Counted from the stretch's first letter, positions 16,633 to 26,533 are shown. The stretch: 64,000 nucleotides of DNA from Acidobacteriaceae bacterium KBS 89 (GCA_000381605.1 KB906755.1:186001-250000); one strand, 5' to 3'. Notes: generated from the letters alone by a model not told the origin. A program made the numbers and translations.

Positions 16633-18126
16633 TCAAGGTGCAGATCGCATCAGGATTACCGAGGCGTTATCGGAATAGACGACTCTCCAATTGTGCAACA
16701 GCGGCAGGACGCGGGTCATGGGTGAACTGCGCTCCAACAGGCAGAAATCAACACTGTACATATTAAGAAGAGTGTTGGGATCGCTTTGAAGATTAGCCCA
16801 CTGTGCAAATTCGCCGAGGACACCCGCCCATTCATAGAGATCCGCGCGTCCGTCGAGAAAGACCGGATCTTCGGGCAATTCCCAGATTAGATATCCACCA
16901 TAGACGTAAGAGTTCAGCATGTGCCCGGTAAGGTGGTGGGTCTTGATGAATTCCACTGCCTTTACTGGGTTTCCGTCGTTCACTTGGCTTAGAAGGTATT
17001 GACGGTTTGGAAATGCCAAGAAGCACATTAGTAGAGATAGAGCAATCAACGCCGCATTTGGCCATGGGTGGTCCTGTTCTGGGTTGTAGGTTTCCCACGA
17101 GGTTGAGATAAGACGTGACAAAATGGGCGCGGCCAGTATTCCAAAGACAAATGCCATTCGCAGATGACTGATGGCAAACCACGTACCAAGAGTCAGGACG
17201 AGCAACTCGTGCCAAAACAGTGTTGATTGTCGAATAATTAGGAGCAGAAAAATGCATCCGAGAATTGCCAGCAAGGCGAGTCCGCGTGATTCGTTCCATT
17301 GCATTGGTTTCCATTCATCGATCTGACTGAGATTGATGGGCTGATACAGGAGTGTGTTCAAGGGATACAGAACCTGTTTCACGCCAACTGGATTTAAAAA
17401 GAGCGCCGCCACTGAGAGGCCAATGGCGATGGACAGCATGCGGCGATGCCGAAGGTCCCAACGCGACGACTCGAGCAGCCCCATTCGGAAATTGAAAAAA
17501 GAGCAGAACAGGAATACTCCCAGCAGCAGAAACCCAAGGAAGAAAGACCCATGGCAGTTCACCCAGACTGCAAATAGTGGCGGGAGTCCAAAGAACCAAC
17601 GAGGACTGAGGGTGCGCCCGAGGTGGACCAGCAGCAATTCGAGGATCAATAAAAGATAGCCAATCAGTTGCGGTCTGACAGCGAGGCCTGTAGTCGAAAA
17701 AAACCAGATGATCAGCGCCCCCAGAAATGCTGTCTTGGAATTACCCGAATAGCGTGAACAGAAGATATACCCGGCGATGAGCAGAGCAGCAGTGAAGAGG
17801 CATAGCCAGAGCATCAGGCCAGAGTAGCCGCCCCATCTATAAGCGTCATAGATGAGCACCTGCGAAAACCACTCATGTGGGACCAAAGTATGGTGATTGG
17901 TCGTGTAGGAAAAAAGATCCGTTGTCGGGATAGTGTGGGTGGAGACGATCACCTCACCGGTCTTGAGGTGCCACCACATATCGGGATCATTCAAGCGGTG
18001 CCGAACTGTCAGTACGGCCAGCATGGCTAGAAGGCCGGATAGCATTACGGGAAACGAAAAGATCTGTCGTACAAGATCAACACGTGCGATGCGATTAGTG
18101 CCGAAAGCGGGTGGTACGGTTTTCAA
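16633..18126 (-). CDS. Polytopic membrane protein with DPDMWWHL motif (GT-C-like)
   Basis: 497 residues, about 10-12 transmembrane helices over residues 20-385, then a soluble tail of about 110 residues. The motif NDPDMWWHLKTGE just after the first helix recalls the acidic loop-1 motif of GT-C glycosyltransferases, and VFLDGRADLYEWAG occurs in the tail. I recognise it as a family common in acidobacteria but without known function. The start is TTG, overlapping the TGA stop of the upstream sigma-54 activator and preceded by CTGGAGACGGC, so translation is coupled to that regulator. Confidence 0.7.
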   Translation of the reverse strand: MKTVPPAFGTNRIARVDLVRQIFSFPVMLSGLLAMLAVLTVRHRLNDPDMWWHLKTGEVIVSTHTIPTTDLFSYTTNHHTLVPHEWFSQVLIYDAYRWGGYSGLMLWLCLFTAALLIAGYIFCSRYSGNSKTAFLGALIIWFFSTTGLAVRPQLIGYLLLILELLLVHLGRTLSPRWFFGLPPLFAVWVNCHGSFFLGFLLLGVFLFCSFFNFRMGLLESSRWDLRHRRMLSIAIGLSVAALFLNPVGVKQVLYPLNTLLYQPINLSQIDEWKPMQWNESRGLALLAILGCIFLLLIIRQSTLFWHELLVLTLGTWFAISHLRMAFVFGILAAPILSRLISTSWETYNPEQDHPWPNAALIALSLLMCFLAFPNRQYLLSQVNDGNPVKAVEFIKTHHLTGHMLNSYVYGGYLIWELPEDPVFLDGRADLYEWAGVLGEFAQWANLQSDPNTLLNMYSVDFCLLERSSPMTRVLPLLHNWRVVYSDNASVILMRSAP

Positions 18127-19517
18127 GCCGTCTCCAGGTCAAAACCCTCTTGTTCTACAAGCGGATCATGTTCTGCAAGGCGAATCAAGCGATGCAGGTA
18201 TGCTCGTGAAATATTCAGGCTACGGGCAGCCAGCGTCTTATTTCCGTGGTTGTCTCTCACAGCCGACACAGCCAGCTTGACCTTGTAGTCGCGAAGCTGG
18301 CGCTCAAATGAATTGGCGGGCTGATAGTCGCCAATGTTAAGAACGCTTTCGCTCTGAATATTCAGGGGAAGGTCCTTCTCACAAATGCTCTCTCCAGAAG
18401 CAACAATGAGCGCGCGCTGGATCACGTTTTCCAATTCGCGGACGTTTCCAGGCCATGAGTAGCCCTGCAAAAGAGACATCGCGCCTGGTTCGATATCCTC
18501 AACGAGTTTTTGATACATCTCAGAATATTGCCGCAAAAAATGCATGGCAATTTGAGGAATATCTTCAACTCGCTCCTGCAGCGGCGGAGCATGTACCTTG
18601 ACCACATTGATCCGGTAGAAAAGATCCAGCCGAAATTTGCCTAGTGCAACCAATTCAGATAGGTCTGCATGAGTAGCGAAGATAATGCGCGCCCGTAGCG
18701 GGATGAGGCGGCTGCTACCAAGCCGGCTGAATTCACGCTGTTGCAAAACGCGGAGAAGCTTGACTTGCGTAGCTGGACTAAGTTCGCCGATTTCATCTAG
18801 CAGCAGAGTCCCGTCTCCAGCCTGCTCGAGGTACCCTTCCCGCATTCCCACAGTGCCAGTGAAGGCGCCTTTTTCATGTCCGAATAATTCTGCTTCTATC
18901 AGGGTCTCAGGAATGGCTCCACAACAAACGGCGACAAATGGCCGACCAGAGCGTGAGCCGAGATTGTGTATGGCTCTGGCGATCAGTTCTTTGCCAGTGC
19001 CACTCTCTCCGGTCACGAGCACCGAGGCATTGAGATTCGCTACGCGGTGCACGAGATCATAGACCTGCTGCATCTGAAGGCTGGAGCCAATCATTTGGTC
19101 GCAGCGACTTGCCTCTTCCAATTGTTCTTGCGCTGGGCTTGGGTTTCGTTGGCGTGAAAGCCCTTCATGTGCTCGGTGGAGCAATGCCTTCAGATCTCTG
19201 ATGGATGGCGGTTTGCGGCAATAGCTGTGCGCCCCCAATCGAACGAGTTCCGCAGCAGTTGCTCTGAGTGCGTCATCGGCCATGACGACGGACGAAATCC
19301 GGGACTTAACCAGGCGCCGGCAACATGCAATTCGTTCTTCCAATGAGTTGTGATTAGAATCAAGATCGAGAACCGCTACATCACAGCCCCCGGCAGAGAG
19401 CAAGCGGTTGATCCCATCTTCTGTCGACTCGAGATGGACTTGAAATTCTTTACCTAAGACAGAGGAGAGAATGTGCTCCAATTTGGGGTCTTCCGAATAC
19501 AAAGCAATCCGTACCAT
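18123..19517 (-). CDS. Sigma-54-dependent enhancer-binding protein (receiver-like, AAA+, Fis HTH)
   Basis: 464 residues from the ATG at 19517, which has GAGGAGAAC upstream; the frame is open to 19724 but without a better start. A receiver-like N-terminus (VAVLDLD at 47-53, Lys102) leads to the AAA+ domain: Walker A GESGTGKE (170-177), sigma-54 contact loop GAFTGT (217-222, last residue Thr instead of the usual Ala) and Walker B GTLLLDEIGEL. The C-terminal Fis-type helix-turn-helix reads NKTLAARSLNISRAYLHRLI. It activates -24/-12 promoters from upstream sites. It is the best local candidate to act at the three tad promoters described below. Confidence 0.93.
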   Translation of the reverse strand: MVRIALYSEDPKLEHILSSVLGKEFQVHLESTEDGINRLLSAGGCDVAVLDLDSNHNSLEERIACCRRLVKSRISSVVMADDALRATAAELVRLGAHSYCRKPPSIRDLKALLHRAHEGLSRQRNPSPAQEQLEEASRCDQMIGSSLQMQQVYDLVHRVANLNASVLVTGESGTGKELIARAIHNLGSRSGRPFVAVCCGAIPETLIEAELFGHEKGAFTGTVGMREGYLEQAGDGTLLLDEIGELSPATQVKLLRVLQQREFSRLGSSRLIPLRARIIFATHADLSELVALGKFRLDLFYRINVVKVHAPPLQERVEDIPQIAMHFLRQYSEMYQKLVEDIEPGAMSLLQGYSWPGNVRELENVIQRALIVASGESICEKDLPLNIQSESVLNIGDYQPANSFERQLRDYKVKLAVSAVRDNHGNKTLAARSLNISRAYLHRLIRLAEHDPLVEQEGFDLETA

Positions 19518-19777
19518 GTAGATGTTCTCCTCAATGCGCGCTACAAACGTTTCGACAGAATCGTTCCAACATTGGGGAGAAAGTCGGAAGGTGTTAACCT
19601 GAGATCTTTCGTTGCAGGTCTTGGAAAAATCAATCTCTCTAACAGGGTTGTAGTAATACCAATAAGAGTCTGAATTGTCTACGAAAATATGGTCACTCAC
19701 CGGGAAGCGCTGGTAAATCCCCATTTAGTAACCCTAGCTACTTGAAAGAGTGGTTACCCGTTGTCTTAAACGCCAAG

Positions 19778-19793
19778 TGGCACTTCAGTTGCA
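19778..19793 (+). promoter_or_regulatory. Sigma-54 -24/-12 promoter candidate before the GT-C gene
   Basis: TGGCACTTCAGTTGCA has perfect TGGCAC-N5-TTGCA form with the invariant GG and GC separated by 10 bp. It lies in the divergent region beside the sigma-54 activator gene. The predicted transcript start (about 19804) is almost at the ATGs at 19805 and 19808, which would give a leaderless message. No copy of the tad 20-bp box is seen 77-79 bp upstream. Confidence 0.45.
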
Positions 19794-19804
19794 CAATTTG
19801 GAAC

Positions 19805-21310
19805 ATGATGCTCAAGAATAAGTTGTTCCTGGCACTTCTGACTGGATCAGTCGCCATCTCTCGCTGGCTTTTCCGAAGCCGCTATCTTTACGATCTTGAT
19901 TCCGTGAATTTCGCATTGGCGATAGGGAGGTTCGATCCTCGCGTCCATCAGCCTCACCCACCGGGTTATTTCCTGTATATATCCATGGGGCGGCTGCTCA
20001 ATACCATTTGTCATGACGCCAACCTGGCCCTTGTTATCGTGAGTGTTCTCGCCAGTTGCGGATTGACCATTGTGATCTACAAGATGACCGAGGATTGGTT
20101 TGGCCCAAATGCTGCTCGATTTGCCGGTCTCCTCTTTCTTTTCTCGCCACTTGCCTGGTTCCATGGAACTGTTGCATTAACTTATGTTGTCGAAGCATTC
20201 TTTTCGGGCCTCTTAGGCTATCTCTGCTGGCGAATCTATTGCGGAAGTGCAGGATTTGCTTTACCGGCCGCCATTGCGCTGGGAGTATCGGCCGGCGTCC
20301 GTCCCTCGTCTGTTTTGTTTCTTACACCCGTCTTTTTGATCTCGTTGAGTAAAACTACCGTAAAGGAACGATGCTTGGGATTGGCGGCGCTGGCTCTGAC
20401 GATTGCAGCATGGTTTGGGCCCATGATCTACGCTAGCGGGGGGGGGAAGGCTTATTTCGGGGCATTGTTTTCGCTTTGGGCGATGGTGCCGTCGAAAGAG
20501 ACTGTCTTCAACTCCTCTCCAGCAACGTCGATTGCGCGAGCTTTCACGATTGTTTTTATCTATCTTTTGGGCTTCGGAGCTACTTCTCTTGCTCCGCTCG
20601 GTGCGTTAGTTCGCAAGGAGTCAGTCGATTCTCGCAAAAAGACCTTCACTATCGTATGGATCGCTCCAGCGCTTTGTTTCTTCACTTTTGGCTATCTCAA
20701 ATTTGTCAACAGCGGCTACTTGTTGCTCCTTGTCGCGCCCGCATGCATGTGGCTCGGCGTATGGGCCTCGGGATGGTATGTTTCCAGCGCTTGGCGGAGG
20801 TCATTAAAACTGGCCGTCATCGGCGGGTGCGCAGCGGTAAATGTTCTTATCTTCCTGGCATCTCCGTTTTACTGCTCCTACAGACAGGTACGAAGATTTG
20901 AGGCAGAGCTTGAAAGCGTAACGACAGCGATTCCACAGATAGCCTCCGCACAAGATACCCTGATCATCAGCTTCGATTCGCACTTCGAGGGATTTCGCCA
21001 TGCTGGTTACTATCTCCCTGAATATTTCACCGTGGAATATCCAGAAGCAAAACTCAAAGAAGGGCCTCGGATATTTGTCATGCATGAACGTGACACCTCG
21101 CTCGTTACCCAACTGCCGGCAGCGCCCTACACCCGTTTTATCCTGTTTCCTCTGCCAAGAGGAGCCTCCTACGAGGAGTACCTTCGAAAGGTTTTAGCGA
21201 GACTTCCCAGCGCTCGTTTAAAGAGGGTAAATGCTGGTGGACGTGAGTTTATCACCGGTACAATCTCGGATTTACCGCTACTCTTCCCTGGGGTACCCGA
21301 ACACCGATAG
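19805..21310 (+). CDS. GT-C-like polytopic membrane glycosyltransferase
   Basis: About 501 residues from the ATG at 19805 (a second ATG is at 19808; the frame is open from a TTG at 19742). The first helix is followed by YLYDLDSVNFALAIGRFDP and HQPHPPGYFLYI, the acidic loop and Pro-rich motif typical of ArnT/PMT-like and DUF2723-like GT-C enzymes that use polyprenol-linked sugars. Around ten helices follow, then a soluble C-terminal domain of about 130 residues. It should act on the periplasmic side. It lies between the sigma-54 activator and the tad locus and may modify surface structures. Confidence 0.7.
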   Translation: MMLKNKLFLALLTGSVAISRWLFRSRYLYDLDSVNFALAIGRFDPRVHQPHPPGYFLYISMGRLLNTICHDANLALVIVSVLASCGLTIVIYKMTEDWFGPNAARFAGLLFLFSPLAWFHGTVALTYVVEAFFSGLLGYLCWRIYCGSAGFALPAAIALGVSAGVRPSSVLFLTPVFLISLSKTTVKERCLGLAALALTIAAWFGPMIYASGGGKAYFGALFSLWAMVPSKETVFNSSPATSIARAFTIVFIYLLGFGATSLAPLGALVRKESVDSRKKTFTIVWIAPALCFFTFGYLKFVNSGYLLLLVAPACMWLGVWASGWYVSSAWRRSLKLAVIGGCAAVNVLIFLASPFYCSYRQVRRFEAELESVTTAIPQIASAQDTLIISFDSHFEGFRHAGYYLPEYFTVEYPEAKLKEGPRIFVMHERDTSLVTQLPAAPYTRFILFPLPRGASYEEYLRKVLARLPSARLKRVNAGGREFITGTISDLPLLFPGVPEHR

Positions 21311-21347
21311 AGGGTGTATATGTTCCGCTTCACTCCCGATTGCTGCA

Positions 21348-21367
21348 TGTAAACACCCGTTCACACT
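21348..21367 (+). promoter_or_regulatory. Tad box 1 (candidate enhancer-binding site)
   Basis: TGTAAACACCCGTTCACACT. It matches tad box 3 (35256) at 18 of 20 positions and tad box 2 (32093) closely. It starts 79 bp upstream of the -24 element of a sigma-54-like promoter, which is the usual range for activator sites. Confidence 0.6.
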
Positions 21368-21426
21368 GATCTGAAGTTTTAGGGATTTGGGGCTAATAAT
21401 TCAAGCCTTTGGAGCACGGTGGCGAT

Positions 21427-21442
21427 TGGATGGCGAATTGCA
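21427..21442 (+). promoter_or_regulatory. Sigma-54-like promoter of the prepilin-peptidase operon
   Basis: TGGATGGCGAATTGCA keeps the invariant GG and GC 10 bp apart and a perfect TTGCA -12 element; the -24 element (TGGAT) is imperfect. The predicted transcript start near 21453 leaves a leader of about 33 nt before the ATG at 21486. Support comes mainly from its fixed distance to tad box 1. Confidence 0.5.
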
Positions 21443-21485
21443 TTCCCATAGACGCGCCCCTGACTCGGGGAGAAAGAGATTGTGT

Positions 21486-22001
21486 ATGCATTCGATCGCC
21501 TGGTGGCCGACCCTCATTGTCCTCGCGATCGCGACGTTTACGGATTTACGCAGCCGCCGAATCCCGAACTGGCTGGTGCTTCCTTTCATGCTTGCGGGAA
21601 TCTGCGTCTCTGGTTGGCAACACGGTTGGAGTGGGATTGGACAAAGTCTTTCCGGGCTGGCTGTAGGAGCCCTGCTTTTCGGTATTCTTTGCTGGCTGGG
21701 GGGAATGGGAATGGGTGATTTGAAGCTGTGCGCAGCCATTGGCGCCTGGATTGGGCCAACCCAACTGCTATTCGCCCTTGTCATTACAAGTATTGCAGGG
21801 GGCATTATGGCTCTCTGCTGGGCCGCGGCCGGAGGATTTCTCGGTGAGCTATTTCAGGGTGCAGGAGATCTCGTGTTTGGTTTCAAAAAGCGCGGCTTGC
21901 AACCCCATCCAGAATTGGTTCTCAGCAATCCGCTAACACGAAAAATGCCATACGCTCCGGCCATCGCGATCGGAACAATTGTTTCTTTCTTTTCTCGCTA
22001 A
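21486..22001 (+). CDS. cpaA: Prepilin peptidase, CpaA/TadV type (A24)
   Basis: 171 residues from the ATG at 21486 behind GGGGAGAAAGAG. It is a membrane aspartic peptidase with both catalytic Asp motifs: Asp20 in FTDLRSRRIPNWL and Asp78 in GMGMGDLKL. It lacks the N-terminal methyltransferase domain of PilD, as expected for the short TadV/CpaA class. It cleaves the leader of Flp and TadE-like pseudopilins at the inner membrane. It heads the first tad transcription unit. The C-terminus extends about 40 residues beyond the GxGD core with a hydrophobic end. Confidence 0.92.
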   Translation: MHSIAWWPTLIVLAIATFTDLRSRRIPNWLVLPFMLAGICVSGWQHGWSGIGQSLSGLAVGALLFGILCWLGGMGMGDLKLCAAIGAWIGPTQLLFALVITSIAGGIMALCWAAAGGFLGELFQGAGDLVFGFKKRGLQPHPELVLSNPLTRKMPYAPAIAIGTIVSFFSR

Positions 22002-22038
22002 GGACTAATGAACGCACCATGGTTACTTCATCAATAAT

Positions 22039-23292
22039 ATGGCGATCTCACCTCAACCCGACGGAACGTTGCGAACAGCAGGGAGTGGCGATTCTGTGAT
22101 GTCAACCTTTACACAAGGCCCCGACTCGCTTGACGTTCACGTCATGTCAGTTGCTTTGATTGGGCCGGAGGAGCAACGTCGTCAGGCGGTAGCCCGCGCG
22201 CTTGCTGGTTCGCAGGCCAACGTAACACGGGAGTTTGCCTCGTATCCCGACTTGGACGACGTTCCGCAGTTGTTGGACGCGGACTACAACGTCATTATCG
22301 TCGACCTGGATAGCGACCCGGAGCACGCCCTCGATCTTGTAGAGCATATCTGCGCCAACGGTTCCTCGACAGTAATGGTCTATTCGGCGCGGGCCGATTC
22401 AGAGTTGCTGGTCCGTTGCATGCGGGCCGGAGCCCGCGAGTTTCTTAGTCAACCGATTGCCCCTCATACAATCGCGGAGGCGCTGGTACGTGCTTCAGTC
22501 CGTCGTCCGACTGTTCGCTCTTCCAAGAAAGCTTTGGGCAAATTGTTGATATTTGCCGGTGCCAAAGGTGGCTCGGGCGTGAGCACAATCGCGAGCAACT
22601 TTGCTGTCTTGCTTGCGCAGGAGTCCCACAAGAACACTTTGTTGCTCGATCTAGACCTGCCCCTCGGTGCGGCGGCACTCGACCTCGGAATAATGACCCA
22701 GTTTTCGACGGCCAATGCACTCCAAAACATCGGTCGTCTGGATTCGACCTTCTTGTCCAAACTCCTAACCAAACATAGTTCAGGGTTGTCGGTGCTCTCA
22801 GCACCCGACAAGTACACCCCGGTCAACGCATCAGATGAGGCGATCGGAAAACTTCTCAATGTCGCGCGTCAGGATTTCGACTATGTTGTGGTTGATGCGG
22901 GATCAAGCATGGGCTCGACCTACAAAACCCTGCTTGAAGGGGCCGCAATCGTATACCTGATCACGCAGGTCAGCATCTCGGAACTTCGCAATTCAAATCG
23001 TTTGATCTCGGAGTTCTTCACTCTGCCATTACCCAAACTCGAGATCGTGCTAAACCGCTTTACACCTAATACGCTCGGGATCGACGAAGAGAGCATTACT
23101 AAAGCGCTGACCATGCCGGCGACCTGGAAGATCCCCAGTGACTATGGCACCGTGCAACGCGCTCAGAATACGGCGACTCCGCTTGCGCTGGGAGATTCCG
23201 CCATCGCAGACGTAATCCGAAAGATGGCCAGAACAGCATGTGGTCTGCCCGCAGTGGCTGAAAAGAAGAAAAAGTTCAACCTATTCAGATGA
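22039..23292 (+). CDS. cpaE: CpaE/TadZ-like pilus assembly ATPase
   Basis: 417 residues. The N-terminal part (about 35-150) is a receiver-like fold ([15 protein letters not shown] strand at 84-92 and [11 protein letters not shown]). The C-terminal part is a ParA/MinD-type ATPase with deviant Walker A KGGSGVST (176-183), [10 protein letters not shown] and [11 protein letters not shown]. CpaE/TadZ proteins place the Tad secretion machine at a cell pole or focus. The ATG at 22039 lacks an obvious ribosome site; ATG codons at 22099 and 22144 are alternatives. The gene follows cpaA by 37 bp and its end overlaps the open frame of cpaF. Confidence 0.88.
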   Translation: MAISPQPDGTLRTAGSGDSVMSTFTQGPDSLDVHVMSVALIGPEEQRRQAVARALAGSQANVTREFASYPDLDDVPQLLDADYNVIIVDLDSDPEHALDLVEHICANGSSTVMVYSARADSELLVRCMRAGAREFLSQPIAPHTIAEALVRASVRRPTVRSSKKALGKLLIFAGAKGGSGVSTIASNFAVLLAQESHKNTLLLDLDLPLGAAALDLGIMTQFSTANALQNIGRLDSTFLSKLLTKHSSGLSVLSAPDKYTPVNASDEAIGKLLNVARQDFDYVVVDAGSSMGSTYKTLLEGAAIVYLITQVSISELRNSNRLISEFFTLPLPKLEIVLNRFTPNTLGIDEESITKALTMPATWKIPSDYGTVQRAQNTATPLALGDSAIADVIRKMARTACGLPAVAEKKKKFNLFR

Positions 23293-23338
23293 AAGCCCAA
23301 GGGCTAATTCTCGCAACAATTTGTACGGACGGGACAAC

Positions 23339-24619
23339 GTGGAACAACTGAATCTTGAACAGTTCAAAGCCGAAGTACACCGAACACTGATCCCCAAGCT
23401 GGATCTTGAGAAACTGTCGCGCGTCGAGAGTGGCCTGGCGCGACAGGCTGTGGCCAGAATGATCGGCGAGATTATCGGAAGCCAGCACGTACCCTTGAGT
23501 TTAGCTGAACAAGAGAAAGTCCAGTCGGATCTTCTCGACGAGGTTTTTGGTCTTGGCCCGTTGGAACCGCTACTCCGGGATTCGCAGATATCAGACATTC
23601 TGGTTAATGGCAAAGATCATGTCTTTATCGAAAAAGGCGGCATTCTCAAAAGGATAGACGCTGTATTCCGCGACGATCGCCATCTGATGCAGATCATTGA
23701 TCGGATTGTGTCGCGTGTTGGGCGTCGGGTCGATGAGTCATCGCCAATGGTCGATGCACGACTGCCCGATGGTTCCCGTGTCAATGCAATCATTCCGCCG
23801 CTGGCACTCGATGGGCCAGCGTTATCGATCCGGCGGTTCGGAACGGGACCATTGGTTGCCAATCAATTGGTAGAACTCAAAAGTATCTCGCCTGAGATGA
23901 TGGAGATGCTTGCCGCAGCAGTGCGCGCGCGTATCAGCATTCTTATTTCGGGGGGTACCGGCGCCGGCAAGACGACCTTACTCAATATCCTGTCACGTTA
24001 TATTCCGAAGCAAGAGCGTCTCGTCACCATCGAAGATGCAGCCGAGCTACAGCTGGCTCAGGAAAATATTGTTCGTCTTGAGACTCGGCCCCCGAACGTC
24101 GAAGGTCTTGGGGCTATCCGTCAGCGTCAGCTTCTCATCAATAGTCTCCGCATGCGTCCTGACCGGATCATCATCGGAGAAGTGCGCGGCGAGGAAGCCT
24201 TCGATATGCTTCAGGCCATGAACACCGGCCACGAGGGCTCGATGGCTACAATTCATGCCAACTCTCCGCGCGATGCTTTATCCAGACTCGAATCGATGGT
24301 GGCGATGACTAATCTAAATCTTCCCGAAAGGACAGTTCGCCAGCAGATGGCCTCGGCCATCGCCATCGTCGTCCAAGTCTCGCGTATGAGCGACGGCACC
24401 CGTAAAGTCGTGAACATCTCCGAGATCACAGGCATGGAGGAAAACGTCATCAGCATGCATGAGATTTTCAGCTTCGATAAGAAGGGTATTGGCCCAGATG
24501 GTAGAGTGATGGGCATATTCCAACCTAGCCGCATACGTCCGAAATTCCTTGAGCAACTTCGCATAGCGGGTGTTATGTTGCCCGCCAGTATGTTTGAAAA
24601 TACGCAGGAAGTGAACTGA
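23339..24619 (+). CDS. cpaF: CpaF/TadA secretion ATPase
   Basis: 426 residues from the GTG at 23339; the frame is open back to 23240 inside cpaE. It is a hexameric type II/IV secretion ATPase of the Tad class. An N-terminal helical domain is followed by [12 protein letters not shown] and ILVNG, Walker [10 protein letters not shown] (about residues 205-213), the Asp box [11 protein letters not shown], Walker [16 protein letters not shown] and the His box [14 protein letters not shown]. It powers polymerisation of Flp pilin at the inner membrane together with TadB and TadC encoded next. Confidence 0.95.
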   Translation: MEQLNLEQFKAEVHRTLIPKLDLEKLSRVESGLARQAVARMIGEIIGSQHVPLSLAEQEKVQSDLLDEVFGLGPLEPLLRDSQISDILVNGKDHVFIEKGGILKRIDAVFRDDRHLMQIIDRIVSRVGRRVDESSPMVDARLPDGSRVNAIIPPLALDGPALSIRRFGTGPLVANQLVELKSISPEMMEMLAAAVRARISILISGGTGAGKTTLLNILSRYIPKQERLVTIEDAAELQLAQENIVRLETRPPNVEGLGAIRQRQLLINSLRMRPDRIIIGEVRGEEAFDMLQAMNTGHEGSMATIHANSPRDALSRLESMVAMTNLNLPERTVRQQMASAIAIVVQVSRMSDGTRKVVNISEITGMEENVISMHEIFSFDKKGIGPDGRVMGIFQPSRIRPKFLEQLRIAGVMLPASMFENTQEVN

Positions 24620-24640
24620 GAAAGGAACGAGGGGAGAGAC

Positions 24641-25612
24641 ATGTTGCTGCTGCTAGTTCTCGTATTCTTTGGTGTGTTCGTGGTTGCAGCGCTGCTCCTG
24701 ACGGCGACCAAGACGAGCGCCTCTCAGCAGACTGAACAGACCCTCACCGTACTTCAGGCGGCCCTCGCGACCTCAAAGATGTCGCGAGCGGACCAGGCCG
24801 TGGATATCCGTAAGGAAGAACTACTTAGTGCGGTTCCCTGGCTCAATCGTTGGCTTTTGAAGCTCGAACTGGCGCCGCGCCTACGGATTCTTCTCTACCA
24901 GGCGGATCTCAAATGGACAGCCGGCAGCCTCCTCCTTATGTCCGCCGTGTGCTTCGTGATTCCCTCTTATCTGATTTATTTACGGACCGGGGCACTCATT
25001 TTTGCCTTCCTAATCGGCCTGTTGTTGGGCGCCGCTCCGATTGTCTTCGTGCTCTATAAACGCGCTCAGCGTTTTGACAAGTTCGAAGCAGCGTTGCCAG
25101 ATACGCTCGATTTGATGGTAAGCGCTCTCCGGGCCGGTCATAGTTTTGTCTCCGCTATGGATTTGGCGGCGAATGAGGCCGCCGACCCCATCGGCAAGGA
25201 GTTTCGTATTTGTTTCGACGAGCAGAACTATGGCCTCGAACTCAAAACAGCCATGAATAACCTGTCTGTGCGTGTTCCGTTGCAGGATCTAAAGATTGTC
25301 ATCACAGCGATCCTGATTCAAAAGGAGAGCGGAGGGAACCTGGCCGAGGTATTCGACAAAGCGGCCTATGTGATCCGCGAACGATTTCGCCTGAAACGGC
25401 AAGTTCGAGTCCATACAGCCCAAGGGCGATTGACGGGATGGATTCTATCTTTTCTCCCCGTAGTGTTAGGAATTGGTTTATACCTAATCAACCCCGAAAG
25501 TATGAGCCTTTTGTGGACTCGCGCTATTGGCATCAAACTGCTTTATTTGTCTGGCGCCATGACAATCGTAGGGGCATTAATTATCCGCAAGATCGTCAAC
25601 ATGGATGTTTGA
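24641..25612 (+). CDS. tadB: TadB inner-membrane platform protein (GspF domain)
   Basis: 323 residues with an N-terminal helix, paired helices at about 90-135, the cytoplasmic T2SSF domain (ALPDTLDLMVSALRAGHSF...EFRICFDEQNYGLELKTAMNNL, with ILIQKESGGNLAEV) and two C-terminal helices. TadB and TadC together form the platform that couples the CpaF ATPase to pilin insertion. A GAACGAGGGGAGAG site precedes the ATG. Spacing to cpaF is 21 bp. Confidence 0.93.
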   Translation: MLLLLVLVFFGVFVVAALLLTATKTSASQQTEQTLTVLQAALATSKMSRADQAVDIRKEELLSAVPWLNRWLLKLELAPRLRILLYQADLKWTAGSLLLMSAVCFVIPSYLIYLRTGALIFAFLIGLLLGAAPIVFVLYKRAQRFDKFEAALPDTLDLMVSALRAGHSFVSAMDLAANEAADPIGKEFRICFDEQNYGLELKTAMNNLSVRVPLQDLKIVITAILIQKESGGNLAEVFDKAAYVIRERFRLKRQVRVHTAQGRLTGWILSFLPVVLGIGLYLINPESMSLLWTRAIGIKLLYLSGAMTIVGALIIRKIVNMDV

Positions 25613-25621
25613 AAGGGAGTT

Positions 25622-26533
25622 ATGGGGTTCGCGGCATTTACATTTTTGTTCATTTTTCTGCTGATCGCGAGCGGCGGCCTGATCCTGTTCTACCGTGAGG
25701 CGATGATCCAGCGGATCTCCGCCGTGATCACTCCTCGTGCTAAGCAGGGGACCTTCCGAGAAGCGATTGAACAGACGGGCTCTACGCTAGGAAGCATGGT
25801 CGAGCAATTCGAGCGCGTAATACCCAAGAGTTCGGCAGAAATCTCTGTTGTGGAACAACGTCTAATCCGCGCCGGCTATCGCAGTGACTCTGCAGTGAAG
25901 CTTTTCTATGGTGCAAAGGTCTTGGTTCCCGTGATTTTCTGTTTCGTGGCCTTCGTTACAGGTGCAGGGAGTTACGGTCCTTTTTTTGTTTATCTCATAG
26001 CAATCGGGCTTGGATTTCTGGCGCCTGACTTTTGGCTGGGAAATCGAATTGCCGCCCGGCAAGCACGCATTCGAAGAGGACTTCCGGACGTGCTCGACTT
26101 GCTTGTTATTTGCATCGAGGCAGGGCTTAGCCTGGACCAGTCAGTTGCGCGGACCGCTGACGAATTAAGCCTCGCTCAACCGGCAATCTGCGATGAGTTA
26201 TCCATCGTGGTACTCGAGCAAAGAGCTGGACTTCCGCGTGCTGACGCGTGGAAACACTTTTCCGAACGCACAAATGTGGAAAGCGTCCGCAACCTAGTTT
26301 CCGTGTTGGTGCAGTCCGAGAAATTCGGGACAAGCGTCGCCAAGACATTGCGCGTTCATTCGGACACCCTCAGGACCCAGCGTCGTCAGAGAGTAGAGGA
26401 GCAAGCTGCGAAGACGACAGTAAAACTCGTCTTCCCGCTCGTGCTTTTTATCTTTCCTTCACTCTTTTTGGTAACTCTTGGTCCGGCGGTTATTACCGTA
26501 ATGGAGAGCTTCAATAAATATCTCATTCATTGA
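25622..26533 (+). CDS. tadC: TadC inner-membrane platform protein (GspF domain)
   Basis: 303 residues with N-terminal and central helices, a T2SSF domain (RRGLPDVLDLLVICIEAGLSLDQSVARTA, split here by the motif GLPRADAWKHF) and two C-terminal helices (LVFPLVLFIFPSLFLVTLG). It is paralogous to the neighbouring TadB and forms the second half of the platform. GAAAGGGAG precedes the ATG, 9 bp after the tadB stop. Confidence 0.93.
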   Translation: MGFAAFTFLFIFLLIASGGLILFYREAMIQRISAVITPRAKQGTFREAIEQTGSTLGSMVEQFERVIPKSSAEISVVEQRLIRAGYRSDSAVKLFYGAKVLVPVIFCFVAFVTGAGSYGPFFVYLIAIGLGFLAPDFWLGNRIAARQARIRRGLPDVLDLLVICIEAGLSLDQSVARTADELSLAQPAICDELSIVVLEQRAGLPRADAWKHFSERTNVESVRNLVSVLVQSEKFGTSVAKTLRVHSDTLRTQRRQRVEEQAAKTTVKLVFPLVLFIFPSLFLVTLGPAVITVMESFNKYLIH

